Origin: Hymenobacter cellulosilyticus
Lineage (GTDB): Bacteria; Bacteroidota; Bacteroidia; Cytophagales; Hymenobacteraceae
DNA: 64,000 nucleotides
Assembly: GCF_022919215.1 (NCBI RefSeq)
Contig: NZ_CP095046.1
Coordinates: forward strand, 2,594,501 to 2,658,500
Direction of reading: 5' to 3'
Shown piece after piece: positions 34,857 to 43,298 of this stretch (its first letter is position 1; every line of letters starts with the position of its first letter). The notes beneath the pieces are model-generated. The model had not been told where the DNA came from and did not search any database. It worked only from the letters and a program-made list of their open reading frames with translations. The translations under genes were made by a program, and so were the position numbers.

Positions 34857-35306
34857 TTAGCCAAAAAACCAGTTGAAAATGGTTTCGATACCGGTTTTGA
34901 TTCCAATGCCAATGCCTACCAGCAGGGACACTAGCAAGAAGAGTCCAACTGCAAGCCAGCTATATGCCTGTAGATTATCGGCCAGAGAGTTCGGCTCCGC
35001 CGGGGGCTGGGAGGCAGCGCTGTAGGTTACCGGTTCCACATAGTCGATGGACGTGTCGCCATCCAGCCAGTCATTCTCTTGAAATTCAAGCGGGATTAGG
35101 GTTTTCGTCTCGTGGGCCAGCGTTTCGTCTACCTGGTCGGCAGCGCGCAGGAGCCCGGCGGCAAAAAGACGCAGGCCCTGCTTGTTGGCCCGGATAAAGC
35201 TTTCGTCGGGCCCGTCGCCTTGTTGAAAAATGCCAAAATAGGCTTCGGAAGCCGGGGTTTCCGCGGCTAGCTTGTTCGCAAATTCCGTTACTTCTTCGGG
35301 CGTCAT
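34857..35306 (-). CDS. Hypothetical tail-anchored protein
   Basis: A 149-residue protein with no N-terminal signal. Residues 1-85 are soluble and acidic (ANKLAAETPASEAYFGIFQ, QDGPDESF-like Asp/Glu stretch, HETKTLIPLEFQENDW). A single membrane helix near the C-terminus (WLAVGLFLLVSLLVGIGIGI) leaves a short tail. This layout suggests a cytoplasmic domain anchored by its tail. No family recognised. The 35375 gene lies 68 bases upstream on the same strand. Confidence 0.72.
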   Translation of the reverse strand: MTPEEVTEFANKLAAETPASEAYFGIFQQGDGPDESFIRANKQGLRLFAAGLLRAADQVDETLAHETKTLIPLEFQENDWLDGDTSIDYVEPVTYSAASQPPAEPNSLADNLQAYSWLAVGLFLLVSLLVGIGIGIKTGIETIFNWFFG

Positions 35307-35374
35307 TCGGGGCTATTTGGAGCTGCCTGGGCAACCCCGCGCCCAACCTTTTGCAAGGACTAAGCCGCCGGCTG

Positions 35375-35917
35375 CTATTGGCGCAAGTTAGCCAGATAAC
35401 CTTCCACTTTTATGTCCAGCTGCTGCCACTTGCCGCGGTTGGCGAAGGTGTACTCGCGGTAGCAGGCCAGAAAGGCTTCGGTTTCCTGCTGCACCGGCAG
35501 CAGTTCCTCGGCTGGGCCGCCGGCGGCCTGCTCGTAGTCGGCGGCCAGGGCGTAAATCCAGCCCACTTCCTGGTCGGAGTGCACCAGGGTGCGCAGGCGG
35601 TACAGGGAGCGAATCAGCTGACTCAGCGGCCAGCGGCCCGTGGCCCACTGCTGCTGTAGCCAGCCCAACAGGGGCCGGGCTGAGTACGTTTCGGCAGCAA
35701 AGGCCGTTTTCAGGTAGGTTGGCACCCGGGGTTTGCCCGTGCGCAGCAAGCCGTAGAGGGTGATGAAAAACTCTTCGGGCTCTTCTTCGCGCCACAGCAC
35801 CTCGTCTACCCAGTCGCTTACCTCGGCCAGCGTGAATAGCTCCAGCAGGAGCCCGAGGCGCACGTAGTAGGCGGCTTCCCGCGTTGGTAAACCCTGTAAT
35901 TCCGCGTCCAGATTCAT
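35375..35917 (-). CDS. Hypothetical soluble protein
   Basis: A 180-residue all-helical-looking protein without signal or membrane segment. Stretches such as AYYVRLGLLLELFTLAEVSDWVDE-like helices and WPLSQLIRSLYRLRTLVHS suggest a helical repeat or adaptor fold. Trp-Gln-Gln and Glu-Glu-Glu clusters are frequent. No family recognised. It may be co-transcribed with the tail-anchored protein gene downstream. Confidence 0.72.
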   Translation of the reverse strand: MNLDAELQGLPTREAAYYVRLGLLLELFTLAEVSDWVDEVLWREEEPEEFFITLYGLLRTGKPRVPTYLKTAFAAETYSARPLLGWLQQQWATGRWPLSQLIRSLYRLRTLVHSDQEVGWIYALAADYEQAAGGPAEELLPVQQETEAFLACYREYTFANRGKWQQLDIKVEGYLANLRQ

Positions 35918-36007
35918 GCCTTCAGCCGAAATAGTGTGTTGCTTCTTACCCTATACGTAAAATAAGGCAGTCTGGTAAGCAACGCAACCCCAGCTTATTA
36001 CCAATGG

Positions 36008-36961
36008 CTATCTGGGCAGGGCCACTATGGCTTGTGGCAAGGGCAGGCCGGGGTTATCGGGTTGCAGGCGCTGATCCAGGGTGGCTTTATCCGGCTTGAA
36101 CTCCGGCTGTAGGGGCTGGCGCATGTTCCAGGTGCCCACATAGTGCAGCTGCCCCGGCCGCACCTCGAAGATAAAGCGAGTGTCGGATAGGGTAGGGCCG
36201 TTGCGGGGCTTGCGTATCTGCTCTACCCCGTAGCTATACTCATAGCTGTAGAGGGCGTAGCGGCCCGGCGGCAGGGCCACGCAGAACTCGTTTTCCTGGC
36301 GGCTGCGCATCACCGGCTTCACCAGGATGCGGACTACTTTATGGGTGGTCAGGTTGTGCAGACGCACGTACTGGGCCAGGCCGCCGCTGCTGAAGCCTAG
36401 GCGCTGCACGAAACTGCCGTAAATCACGCCTTTATCGGCGGGCAGGGCAGTACGGCCGCCGGGCCAGCTGGAGGTTGGAAATACAATGGCCCGGCCGGGG
36501 GCCAGGTCGAGCGAATCGGCGGCTAGGGGCTGGGGCTCCTGGGTGAGACTAAAGGTGACGGGCACCGTGTACACCACCGCCACCGGCCGCCCATTCTGGG
36601 TGCCCGGCTGCCAGCGGATAGGCGCCAGCTGCCGCAAGAGGCGCAGCGCCTCCGCATCCAAGTCGGCCCGCAAGCCTTTGTCCAGCTTCAGCTTGGTAAA
36701 TGCGCCCGTCGAGTCTACGGTAAAAGACAGCACAACCTTGCCCTGCAGCCCGTCGCGCAGAGCCTGGGGCGGGTAGCGCAGACTGTCGCGAATCAGAGCC
36801 AGCAGCCGGGGCTGGCCACCGGGAAACACCGGCATTGCTTCAGTGTAGGTATAAGGCTTGGGGGCCGCCGTGGCAGGGTTGGCTGGTTTGGTTTGCCCAA
36901 AGGTCAAGGTCGAGCAGCAGGAGAGAATAAGCAGCAACAGGCCGCCGCGGAAAGACAACAT
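36008..36961 (-). CDS. Energy-transducer TonB C-terminal domain protein
   Basis: A 317-residue exported protein starting at the ATG at 36961; the open frame runs much further upstream, but that part is antisense-frame noise within the EamA gene. Signal peptide LLLLILSCCSTLTFGQ. The TonB-C-like domain follows: PVFPGGQPRLLALIRDSLRYP, ALRDGLQGKVVLSFTVDSTG and RWQPGTQNGRPVAVVYTVPV. The second half (about 150-317) is a separate beta-rich domain with TTHKVVRILVKPVM and RYALYSYEYSYG. True TonB proteins carry an inner-membrane helix and Pro linker that are absent here, so it is more likely a periplasmic relative. Confidence 0.83.
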   Translation of the reverse strand: MLSFRGGLLLLILSCCSTLTFGQTKPANPATAAPKPYTYTEAMPVFPGGQPRLLALIRDSLRYPPQALRDGLQGKVVLSFTVDSTGAFTKLKLDKGLRADLDAEALRLLRQLAPIRWQPGTQNGRPVAVVYTVPVTFSLTQEPQPLAADSLDLAPGRAIVFPTSSWPGGRTALPADKGVIYGSFVQRLGFSSGGLAQYVRLHNLTTHKVVRILVKPVMRSRQENEFCVALPPGRYALYSYEYSYGVEQIRKPRNGPTLSDTRFIFEVRPGQLHYVGTWNMRQPLQPEFKPDKATLDQRLQPDNPGLPLPQAIVALPR

Positions 36962-37035
36962 AGATGGTAGGTTACAGATGAGCCGTAAACCGAGCGTAAC
37001 TTCAAATTTACACAAACCTACCCAACTACTCTTGT

Positions 37036-37965
37036 CTAATCCTGCATGGCTTCCAGGGGCACAGCGGCGGGTGCGGGTTTGGGCTTGCGACTCACCAGAA
37101 ACACACCCGCGAAAATAAGCGCCGCCTGCCCAGCCCGGGCCCAGGTGAAATGGTCTTTGCCCAGACCTACGGCAATAAGCACCGCCAGAATGGGCTGCAG
37201 ATAGATGTAGACGCCCAGCAGGGCAGGGGAAGCATATTTCAACGCCCAGTTGTTGAGCAGGTAAGCCAGAATGGTCAGGCAGACAATCATGTACACGATT
37301 TCGGCCCAGATGTAGAGCGGGAAGCTGCTGTAGTCGGCCGAAAGGGCACCACGCCAGCCGAAGGGCACGGCCAGGAAAGCGCCCACCAGAAAAATGCGGG
37401 CCAGCACCGTAAACGGGTGGTATTTGCGCATCAGCGGCGTGACGATGACCAGATACACCCCGAAAGCCGTGGCGTTGAGCAGAATAAACAGGTTGCCCAG
37501 CATGGCGTTCGGGTACACAATGCCACCCGCCGCCCGGCTCAGAATCACCGTCGCGGCCCCGATGCCGCCTAGCCCGATGCCCAACACCCGCAGCAGGGTT
37601 ATTTTCTCGCCCAGCAGCACGGCCGAGGCAATGACCACCACAATCGGGGCAATGGTTTGCAGCAGGGAGGCATTGATGGGCGAGGTCAGGTTCAGGCCCG
37701 AAAAGAACAGCAGCTGGTTGCCGCCAATGCCGATAAGCCCGCACAGAATTGCCCGGATGTTGTCGGCCCGACCCACGATACGGTCGTGGGGTGCCACCAG
37801 CCGGCTGACGACAGCAAAGAACAGGGCCGCGCCCAGAATCCGCAGGGTCACAATGCCGAAGGGCCCCATGTAGTGCGGCATGACATCTTTGGACAAGCTG
37901 TAGTTGGCCGCGTAAATGACGGCCACCACGAATAAAGCCGCGTGGACGCGGAGCGTATTTTTCAT
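37036..37965 (-). CDS. EamA-family (DMT) transporter
   Basis: A 309-residue inner-membrane protein from the ATG at 37965. Ten hydrophobic helices are arranged as two EamA repeats: the first opens AALFVVAVIYAANYSLSK, the second near IVTPLMRKYHPFTVLARIF. Near the end of the second repeat lies the family signature ALLGVYIYLQPILAVLIA. DMT transporters move amino acids, nucleosides or other metabolites out of the cell; substrate cannot be read from sequence. The -7 box ends only six bases before the ATG, so the mRNA is probably leaderless. It diverges from rarA. Confidence 0.9.
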   Translation of the reverse strand: MKNTLRVHAALFVVAVIYAANYSLSKDVMPHYMGPFGIVTLRILGAALFFAVVSRLVAPHDRIVGRADNIRAILCGLIGIGGNQLLFFSGLNLTSPINASLLQTIAPIVVVIASAVLLGEKITLLRVLGIGLGGIGAATVILSRAAGGIVYPNAMLGNLFILLNATAFGVYLVIVTPLMRKYHPFTVLARIFLVGAFLAVPFGWRGALSADYSSFPLYIWAEIVYMIVCLTILAYLLNNWALKYASPALLGVYIYLQPILAVLIAVGLGKDHFTWARAGQAALIFAGVFLVSRKPKPAPAAVPLEAMQD

Positions 37966-37971
37966 CAGCGG

Positions 37972-37979
37972 CAAAGGTA
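37972..37979 (-). promoter_or_regulatory. -7 box of the EamA gene, implying a leaderless mRNA
   Basis: Perfect TACCTTTG on the minus strand, then CCGCTG and the ATG at 37965. The start site would lie within two or three bases of the ATG. Confidence 0.6.
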
Positions 37980-38073
37980 GAACAGGAACCGTGCGTGAGA
38001 TGCACGAGTAACCACGGCCGGGCTTGGGAGTTTTCTTCTGGGCTCGTCCCAAACGCCACGCCGCCCGGCGCCG

Positions 38074-38081
38074 TACCTTTA
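38074..38081 (+). promoter_or_regulatory. -7 box TACCTTTA for rarA
   Basis: One base from the consensus, 17 bases before the ATG at 38099. The divergent EamA promoter lies about 100 bases to the left. Confidence 0.5.
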
Positions 38082-38098
38082 GGCCTCATTCCTTTCTT

Positions 38099-39436
38099 AT
38101 GGCTACCGGCTCCCTTTTCGACTCCGAACCTTCTTCCGCAGCGCCCACCCGCCCGCCCGTGTCAGCCAGCGCCCCGCTGGCCGAGCGCCGCCGCCCCCGC
38201 ACCCTCGACGAGTACGCCGGGCAACAGCACCTCATCGGTCCCGACGGGGTGCTGCGCCGCTACCTCAACGCCAAGCGCCTGCCTTCCCTGATTTTGTGGG
38301 GCCCGCCCGGTGTGGGCAAAACCACCCTGGCCCACCTGCTGGCCGAGGCCCTGGGTCAGCCCTTTGCCGCCCTGAGCGCTGTGAATGCCGGGGTAAAAGA
38401 CGTGCGCGACGTCATCGAGAAAGCCAAGCGGCAGCGGGGCACGGTGCTGTTTATCGACGAAATTCACCGCTTCAGCAAGTCCCAGCAGGATGCCTTGCTG
38501 GGAGCCGTGGAGCAGGGCATCGTCACGCTCATCGGGGCGACTACCGAGAATCCCTCGTTCGAAGTCATTCCGGCCGTGCTCAGCCGGGCCCAGGTATACG
38601 TGCTGGAGCCCCTGAGCAAGGACGTGCTGACCGAGCTGGTGGATAAAGCCCTGGCCGAGGACGAGGTGCTCAAGCAGAAAAAGGTGCGCGTGGCCGAGTA
38701 CGGAGCCCTGCTCCTGATTTCGGGCGGCGACGCACGCAAGCTGCTCAACCTGCTCGAAATCGTGGTGGAATCAAGCCGGCCCGACCCCGCTACCGGCGAA
38801 ATCGTCATTACCGACGCCGTGGTGCAGCAGCTGGCCCAGCAAAACCTGGCCCGCTACGACAAGGGCGGGGAAATGCACTACGACGTCATTTCGGCCTTTA
38901 TCAAGAGTATCCGCGGCTCCGACCCCAACGCGGGCCTCTACTGGCTGGCCGTAATGCTGGAAGGCGGCGAAGACCCCAAGTTTATTGCCCGCCGCCTGCT
39001 CATTCTGGCTTCCGAAGACGTGGGCAACGCCAACCCCAATGCCCTGATGCTGGCCCAGAGCTGCTTTCAGGCCGTAACAGTTATCGGCATGCCCGAGTCG
39101 GACATTATTCTGGGGCAAACGGTGGTGTACCTGGCCACCTCGCCCAAGAGCAATGCCAGCTACAAAGGTATCCGGGAGGCCCGTGCCCTGGTGCGGCAGC
39201 AGGGCGTGCAGGCCGTGCCCATCCCGCTACGCAACGCGCCCACCAAGCTGATGAAAGAGCTGGGCTACGGCAACCAGTACCAATATTCCCACGACTACGA
39301 GGGCAGCTTCGCCTACCAGGAATTCCTGCCCGACGCCCTGAGCGGCACCGTGTTCTACCACCCCGGCCAGAACCCCGCCGAGCACAAGATGCAGGAGCGC
39401 CTGCGCCAGTGGTGGGGCGAGAAGTATGGATATTAA
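38099..39436 (+). CDS. rarA: Replication-associated recombination protein A (AAA+ ATPase)
   Basis: A 445-residue AAA+ protein of the RarA/MgsA/WRNIP1 family, which acts at stalled replication forks together with SSB. The ATG at 38099 follows the -7 box. RRPRTLDEYAGQQHLIG is the family entry block, Walker A GPPGVGKTT is at residues 68-76, and Walker B VLFIDEIHRF and sensor 1 GATTENPSFEV follow. The C-terminal part contains YDVISAFIKSIRGSDPNAGL and RRLLILASEDVGNANP, diagnostic for RarA rather than RuvB or DnaX. Normal length. Confidence 0.96.
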   Translation: MATGSLFDSEPSSAAPTRPPVSASAPLAERRRPRTLDEYAGQQHLIGPDGVLRRYLNAKRLPSLILWGPPGVGKTTLAHLLAEALGQPFAALSAVNAGVKDVRDVIEKAKRQRGTVLFIDEIHRFSKSQQDALLGAVEQGIVTLIGATTENPSFEVIPAVLSRAQVYVLEPLSKDVLTELVDKALAEDEVLKQKKVRVAEYGALLLISGGDARKLLNLLEIVVESSRPDPATGEIVITDAVVQQLAQQNLARYDKGGEMHYDVISAFIKSIRGSDPNAGLYWLAVMLEGGEDPKFIARRLLILASEDVGNANPNALMLAQSCFQAVTVIGMPESDIILGQTVVYLATSPKSNASYKGIREARALVRQQGVQAVPIPLRNAPTKLMKELGYGNQYQYSHDYEGSFAYQEFLPDALSGTVFYHPGQNPAEHKMQERLRQWWGEKYGY

Positions 39437-39592
39437 TTAATTGCTCTGGTTTTAAAAGAAAGTCATGTCGACCAGCGGGAGACATGACAGTCACAACCAA
39501 CCTCAAAGCATTTCACCTGCTTGTTCGTCAGCTATAGTACAAGCAACGCTAACCAGCTTTTTCTCCTCTATGCAGGAGTGCCAAAAGCCTTC

Positions 39593-39600
39593 TACATTTG
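39593..39600 (+). promoter_or_regulatory. -7 box TACATTTG for sppA
   Basis: Exact TAnnTTTG match 36 bases upstream of the sppA ATG at 39636. Confidence 0.5.
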
Positions 39601-39635
39601 CTTACTATCCAACTCGCTATTCCTTTCCTTTTTCC

Positions 39636-41396
39636 ATGAGACAATTTTTGAAGTACGTGCTGGCCACGCTTACCGGGCTGGTCTTGTTCGGCGTGGTGGC
39701 CCTGCTGATCGGGCTGGGCCTGATTGTGTCGGCCGTGAGCGGCGACAACACCGCCACGGTAGCCAAAGACTCGGTGCTGGAGCTCAAGCTGGACCGCCCC
39801 GTGGCCGAGCGCGAAAGCCGGGAGTCGTTTGGGGCTTTGTTTAGCTCCCAGGCCGACAACATCGGGCTGGAGCAGCTGAAGCTGGCCATCCGCCGGGCCA
39901 AAAAAGACGACGACATTAAGGGCATTTTCCTGAACGTGGAGCTGGTGCAGGCCGGCATGGCCTCGCTCGAGGAAATACGCAATGAACTGCTGGACTTCAA
40001 GAAGTCGGGCAAGTTCATCGTGGCCTACAACGACATTGCCTCCGAGAAAAGCTACTACTTGACCTCGGTGGCCGATAAGCTCTACCTCAATCCCCAGGGT
40101 ACGCTCGAATTCAACGGGCTGAGCTCGGAGACCTACTACTACAAAAACCTGTTCGAGAAGGCTGGCATCGAGCCCTACATCTTCCGGGTTGGCTCGTTCA
40201 AGAGCGCCGTGGAGCCTTACTTCCGCGACTCAATGTCGGACTCGGCCCGTTTGCAGACGTCCTCGTTTTTGAACTCCATCAACGACTACATGCTGCAGAA
40301 TGTGGCCAAGACCCGTGGCATCACGCAGGCCCGCCTTAAGCTGATTTCCGACTCGATGCTGGTGCACAACGCCGACGATGCCAAGCGCCTCGGGTTGGTG
40401 ACCAACCTGGGCTACTACGACCAGGCCCTCGACTTTATGAAGGGCAAAGTGGGCCTGGACGTAAAGAAAAAGCTGAGCCTGGTGAGCCTGGGCGACTATG
40501 CCGAGGGCGACGATAAAACCGACGAGGACGGCAGCGGCAACCGCATTGCCGTGATTTACGCCGACGGCGACATCGTGACCGGCAAGGGCGGCAACGACAA
40601 CATCGGTAGCACCCGCTTTGCCGAAGCCATCCGCAAGGCCCGCCTCGACGATAAGGTGAAGGCCGTGGTGCTGCGCGTGAATTCGCCCGGCGGCTCGTCT
40701 CTGGCTTCCGACATTATCTACCGGGAAGTGGTGCTGACCAAGAAAGTGAAGCCCATCGTGTGCTCTATGTCCGACGTGGCGGCTTCGGGCGGCTACTTCA
40801 TTGCCATGGCCTGCGACACCATCGTTGCTCACCCCAATACCATTACCGGCAGCATCGGCGTGTTTGGCGTACTACCCAACATCCAGCCCCTGCTGCGCGA
40901 CAAGCTCGGCATCACCACCGACCGGGTCACGACCGGCAAGTTCTCCGATTTGCCCACCATCACCCGTCCGCTCACCGCCTTTGAGAAGCAGCAGTTGCAG
41001 CAGGAAGTGGACCGTATCTACACCGACTTCACCACCAAAGCCGCCGCCGGCCGCCATATGCCGGTTGAGCGCCTGCGCCGCCTGGCCTCGGGCCGGGTGT
41101 GGTCGGGCACCGAAGCCAAGGCCCGCGGCCTGGTGGATGTGCTGGGCTCGTTCGAGGATGCCGTGCGCATTGCCGCCCGCCGCGCCAATCTGAAAGAAGA
41201 CGACTACCAGCTGCAGCGCCTACCCCGGCAGAAGAACATGCTCGAAAACGTGTTCAACACCACCAGCACCGAAGTGCGCATGCACCTGATCAAGGAGGAA
41301 ATGGGTCCGATGTACCCCGTGTATGAGCAGTACAAGAAGCTCTCGACCATGAGCGGCGTGCAGGCCCGTATGCCCTTCGAGCTGAATATTCAGTAA
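39636..41396 (+). CDS. sppA: Signal peptide peptidase SppA, 67K type
   Basis: A 586-residue double-length SppA that degrades cleaved signal peptides in the membrane. The ATG at 39636 follows the -7 box and starts a membrane helix (LATLTGLVLFGVVALLIGLGLIV-type, residues 9-33). Two ClpP-like crotonase domains follow. The catalytic Lys189 is in RVGSFKSAVEP and Ser384 in VAASGGYF, matching the Lys/Ser pair of the E. coli enzyme. Other family blocks are RVNSPGGSSLAS and ITGSIGVFG. A very long perfect hairpin closes the gene. Confidence 0.95.
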   Translation: MRQFLKYVLATLTGLVLFGVVALLIGLGLIVSAVSGDNTATVAKDSVLELKLDRPVAERESRESFGALFSSQADNIGLEQLKLAIRRAKKDDDIKGIFLNVELVQAGMASLEEIRNELLDFKKSGKFIVAYNDIASEKSYYLTSVADKLYLNPQGTLEFNGLSSETYYYKNLFEKAGIEPYIFRVGSFKSAVEPYFRDSMSDSARLQTSSFLNSINDYMLQNVAKTRGITQARLKLISDSMLVHNADDAKRLGLVTNLGYYDQALDFMKGKVGLDVKKKLSLVSLGDYAEGDDKTDEDGSGNRIAVIYADGDIVTGKGGNDNIGSTRFAEAIRKARLDDKVKAVVLRVNSPGGSSLASDIIYREVVLTKKVKPIVCSMSDVAASGGYFIAMACDTIVAHPNTITGSIGVFGVLPNIQPLLRDKLGITTDRVTTGKFSDLPTITRPLTAFEKQQLQQEVDRIYTDFTTKAAAGRHMPVERLRRLASGRVWSGTEAKARGLVDVLGSFEDAVRIAARRANLKEDDYQLQRLPRQKNMLENVFNTTSTEVRMHLIKEEMGPMYPVYEQYKKLSTMSGVQARMPFELNIQ

Positions 41397-41411
41397 GGGT
41401 AACCGCCATTT

Positions 41412-41481
41412 GGCAAAGACCAGCAAGCAAAGGGGCCGACCAACTTGAATTGGTCGGCCCCTTTGCTTGCTGGTCTTTGCC
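41412..41481. terminator. Perfect 32-bp hairpin between sppA and the PKD gene
   Basis: Arms 41412-41443 and 41450-41481 are exact inverted repeats around CTTGAA. The inner part (AAGGGGCCGACCAA) resembles a normal terminator; the outer extension makes it far longer than usual. It separates two convergent genes. Confidence 0.8.
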
Positions 41482-41511
41482 TAGCTAGAACTAAACAATG
41501 CATTTTTCTAC

Positions 41512-42210
41512 TTACGGCCGCCGCTTACCGTGGTATATGGTATAGAAGGTAGTGTTGCTTCTTACCTCAAATACCATGAAAGTAGCACTATCTCCCGCCA
41601 CATAAAAGCGGGAAGTAACGCTTCCACGTTGCATGTTATCAGTAATTTGGGCATGAAATGAGTGAGCCGCAACACCGGGGAACTGCGTATGATAAACTAG
41701 TCCAAGCTCATGCCTAAGCTTGTACGAATCCCAGAGTACGAAATTCGGCGCTTGCTGCGTAATAGTGATGTCCTTGTCGGGCAGCCGGGTCCGGCCGGAG
41801 CCCGACTGGTTCAAATAACCGGAGACTACTTTGCAGCTATATATCCCGGCAAAACGAACCGGTGAATGAGCAAAGATTTCGTAGGGACCAACTGTGATAC
41901 TCTTGGTAACAGAATCGGCCTTGGTGGCGCCGAAAGCCTTGAGCTTTACCGAATAAGTCCCTGCTGTGGCGTAGGTATGGGACGGGTGTTGTTCCTGGCT
42001 GGTTTTACCGTCGCCAAAATCCCAGGTGTAGCGCGTTGCATCCTGGGACTGATTTTGAAAGGTTGTGCTTACTGTTTCCTCCGTTTTCTGGGGGAGAGTG
42101 AAATCGGCAACGGCCAGTTTGGTTTCGGCCGGCTTCACATTGTCGTCCGTGTTGCAGGCTGCCAGGCAGGTGCTTGTGATAAGCACTAATGCATTGCTTT
42201 TACTAGACAT
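41512..42210 (-). CDS. PKD-domain lipoprotein
   Basis: A 232-residue lipoprotein. The signal ends in TSTCLAAC with the lipobox Cys near residue 19, and an Asn-Thr-Asp-Asp stretch follows. Residues about 35-105 form one PKD domain with the characteristic YTWDFGDGKTS and HTYATAGTYSVKL. The C-terminal 110 residues (ITITQQAPNFVLWDSYKL and a closing TTFYTIYHGKRRP) form a second domain of unknown family. PKD domains bind proteins or glycans on the surface. Downstream of a separate promoter; convergent with sppA. Confidence 0.85.
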   Translation of the reverse strand: MSSKSNALVLITSTCLAACNTDDNVKPAETKLAVADFTLPQKTEETVSTTFQNQSQDATRYTWDFGDGKTSQEQHPSHTYATAGTYSVKLKAFGATKADSVTKSITVGPYEIFAHSPVRFAGIYSCKVVSGYLNQSGSGRTRLPDKDITITQQAPNFVLWDSYKLRHELGLVYHTQFPGVAAHSFHAQITDNMQRGSVTSRFYVAGDSATFMVFEVRSNTTFYTIYHGKRRP

Positions 42211-42405
42211 CTTCGTTGCCGTAGTTTAGGTGGGCTTAAATCTATTGCTAATTCCACATAGTCGGGCTTCTAGCCAGTATTACCAATTCGAGACTTTCGA
42301 GGGCTACCACTTTACGGGCAGGGTTGAAAACAGAACCGCTTGTTTCTTGTCTACTTTTGAGCCCACCTTGTTTCCTGCTTTCTGCCATCTAGTAATTCTT
42401 ACGCT

Positions 42406-43223
42406 TTGCAAAATCTCCACGAAGCCGCCGCCCATATCCGCCAGCAGATTGGCGACTTTAAGCCCGAATTCGGCATCATCCTCGGCACCGGCCTGGGGCC
42501 CTGGTTCACGACATCGACGTGGCCTTTACCTTGCCCTACGCCCAGATTCCGCACTTCCCGGTCTCGACGGTAGAAAGCCACTCGGGCAATCTGCTGGCCG
42601 GCACCCTGGCCGGAAGGCGGGTGCTGGTGATGCAGGGCCGGTTTCACTATTATGAAGGCTACTCCATGCCCCAGGTAGTGTTTCCGGTGCGGGTCATGAA
42701 GATGCTGGGCATTCAGAAGCTGTTTGTGAGCAACGCCTCGGGTGGCCTGCACCCCGACTACAACTACGGGGACCTGATGCTCATTGAGGACCACATCAAC
42801 CTGCAGCCGACCAACCCGCTGGTGGGCAAAAACCTCGACGAGTTGGGTCCACGCTTCCCTGACATGCTGGAGCCCTATAGCCACGAGCTGCTCAGCCAGG
42901 CCCAGGAAGCGGCTCAGCAGCTGGGCTTCGCCGATAAAGTACGCCGCGGCGTGTACGCCAGCCTGCCCGGCCCCATGCTCGAAACGCCCGCCGAATACCG
43001 CTACCTGCGCACCATCGGGGCCGACGCGGTGGGCATGAGCACCGTGCCCGAGGTTATTGCCGCTGTGCACATGGGCCTGCCGGTGCTGGCCGTTTCCGTC
43101 ATCACCGACCTCTGCTCGCCGGGTAAGCTCAAGCGGGTGGAAATAGCCGACATCCTGCGCGTGGCCGCCGAAGCCGAGCCCCGCCTGACGGCCCTGCTGC
43201 GCACCGTGTTGGAGCGCCAATAA
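42406..43223 (+). pseudogene. Purine nucleoside phosphorylase, frameshifted
   Basis: Family: PNP class I, which releases ribose-1-phosphate from purine nucleosides in salvage. From a TTG at 42406 the frame encodes QNLHEAAAHIRQQIGD and then GIILGTGLG up to about 42497. The next base run is GGGG where GGGGG would keep the frame; from there the sequence continues one frame over with ALVHDIDVAFTLPYAQIPH and the complete rest of the enzyme (MQGRFHYYEGY, VSNASGGLHPDYNYGDLML, ETPAEYRYLRTIGADAVGMS). A 1-base loss in the G-run therefore splits the gene just at the phosphate-binding loop. No ATG is available upstream. The cause may be mutation or a sequencing error. Confidence 0.85.
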
Positions 43224-43242
43224 AGCCGGCTTGGTACCAAGC

Positions 43243-43276
43243 AAAAGGCCCGCGGAACTGATTCCGCGGGCCTTTT
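43243..43276 (+). terminator. Terminator after the PNP gene
   Basis: AAAAGGCCCGCGGAA pairs with TTCCGCGGGCCTTTT around CTGA, followed by T; it also suits the convergent DUF4249 gene. Confidence 0.87.
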
Positions 43277-43298
43277 TGGCTTTCGTGCTGGTCTTGGC

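Noticed and set aside
36962..38089. Upstream extension of the TonB-domain frame to 38089
   Set aside because: The extra residues run through the EamA gene in another frame and show no family likeness; the signal peptide begins at 36961.
42400..42408. TACGCTTTG as promoter for the PNP gene
   Set aside because: Spacing inside the box is wrong, and it overlaps the only possible start codon, so it may instead reflect loss of an ancestral start region.
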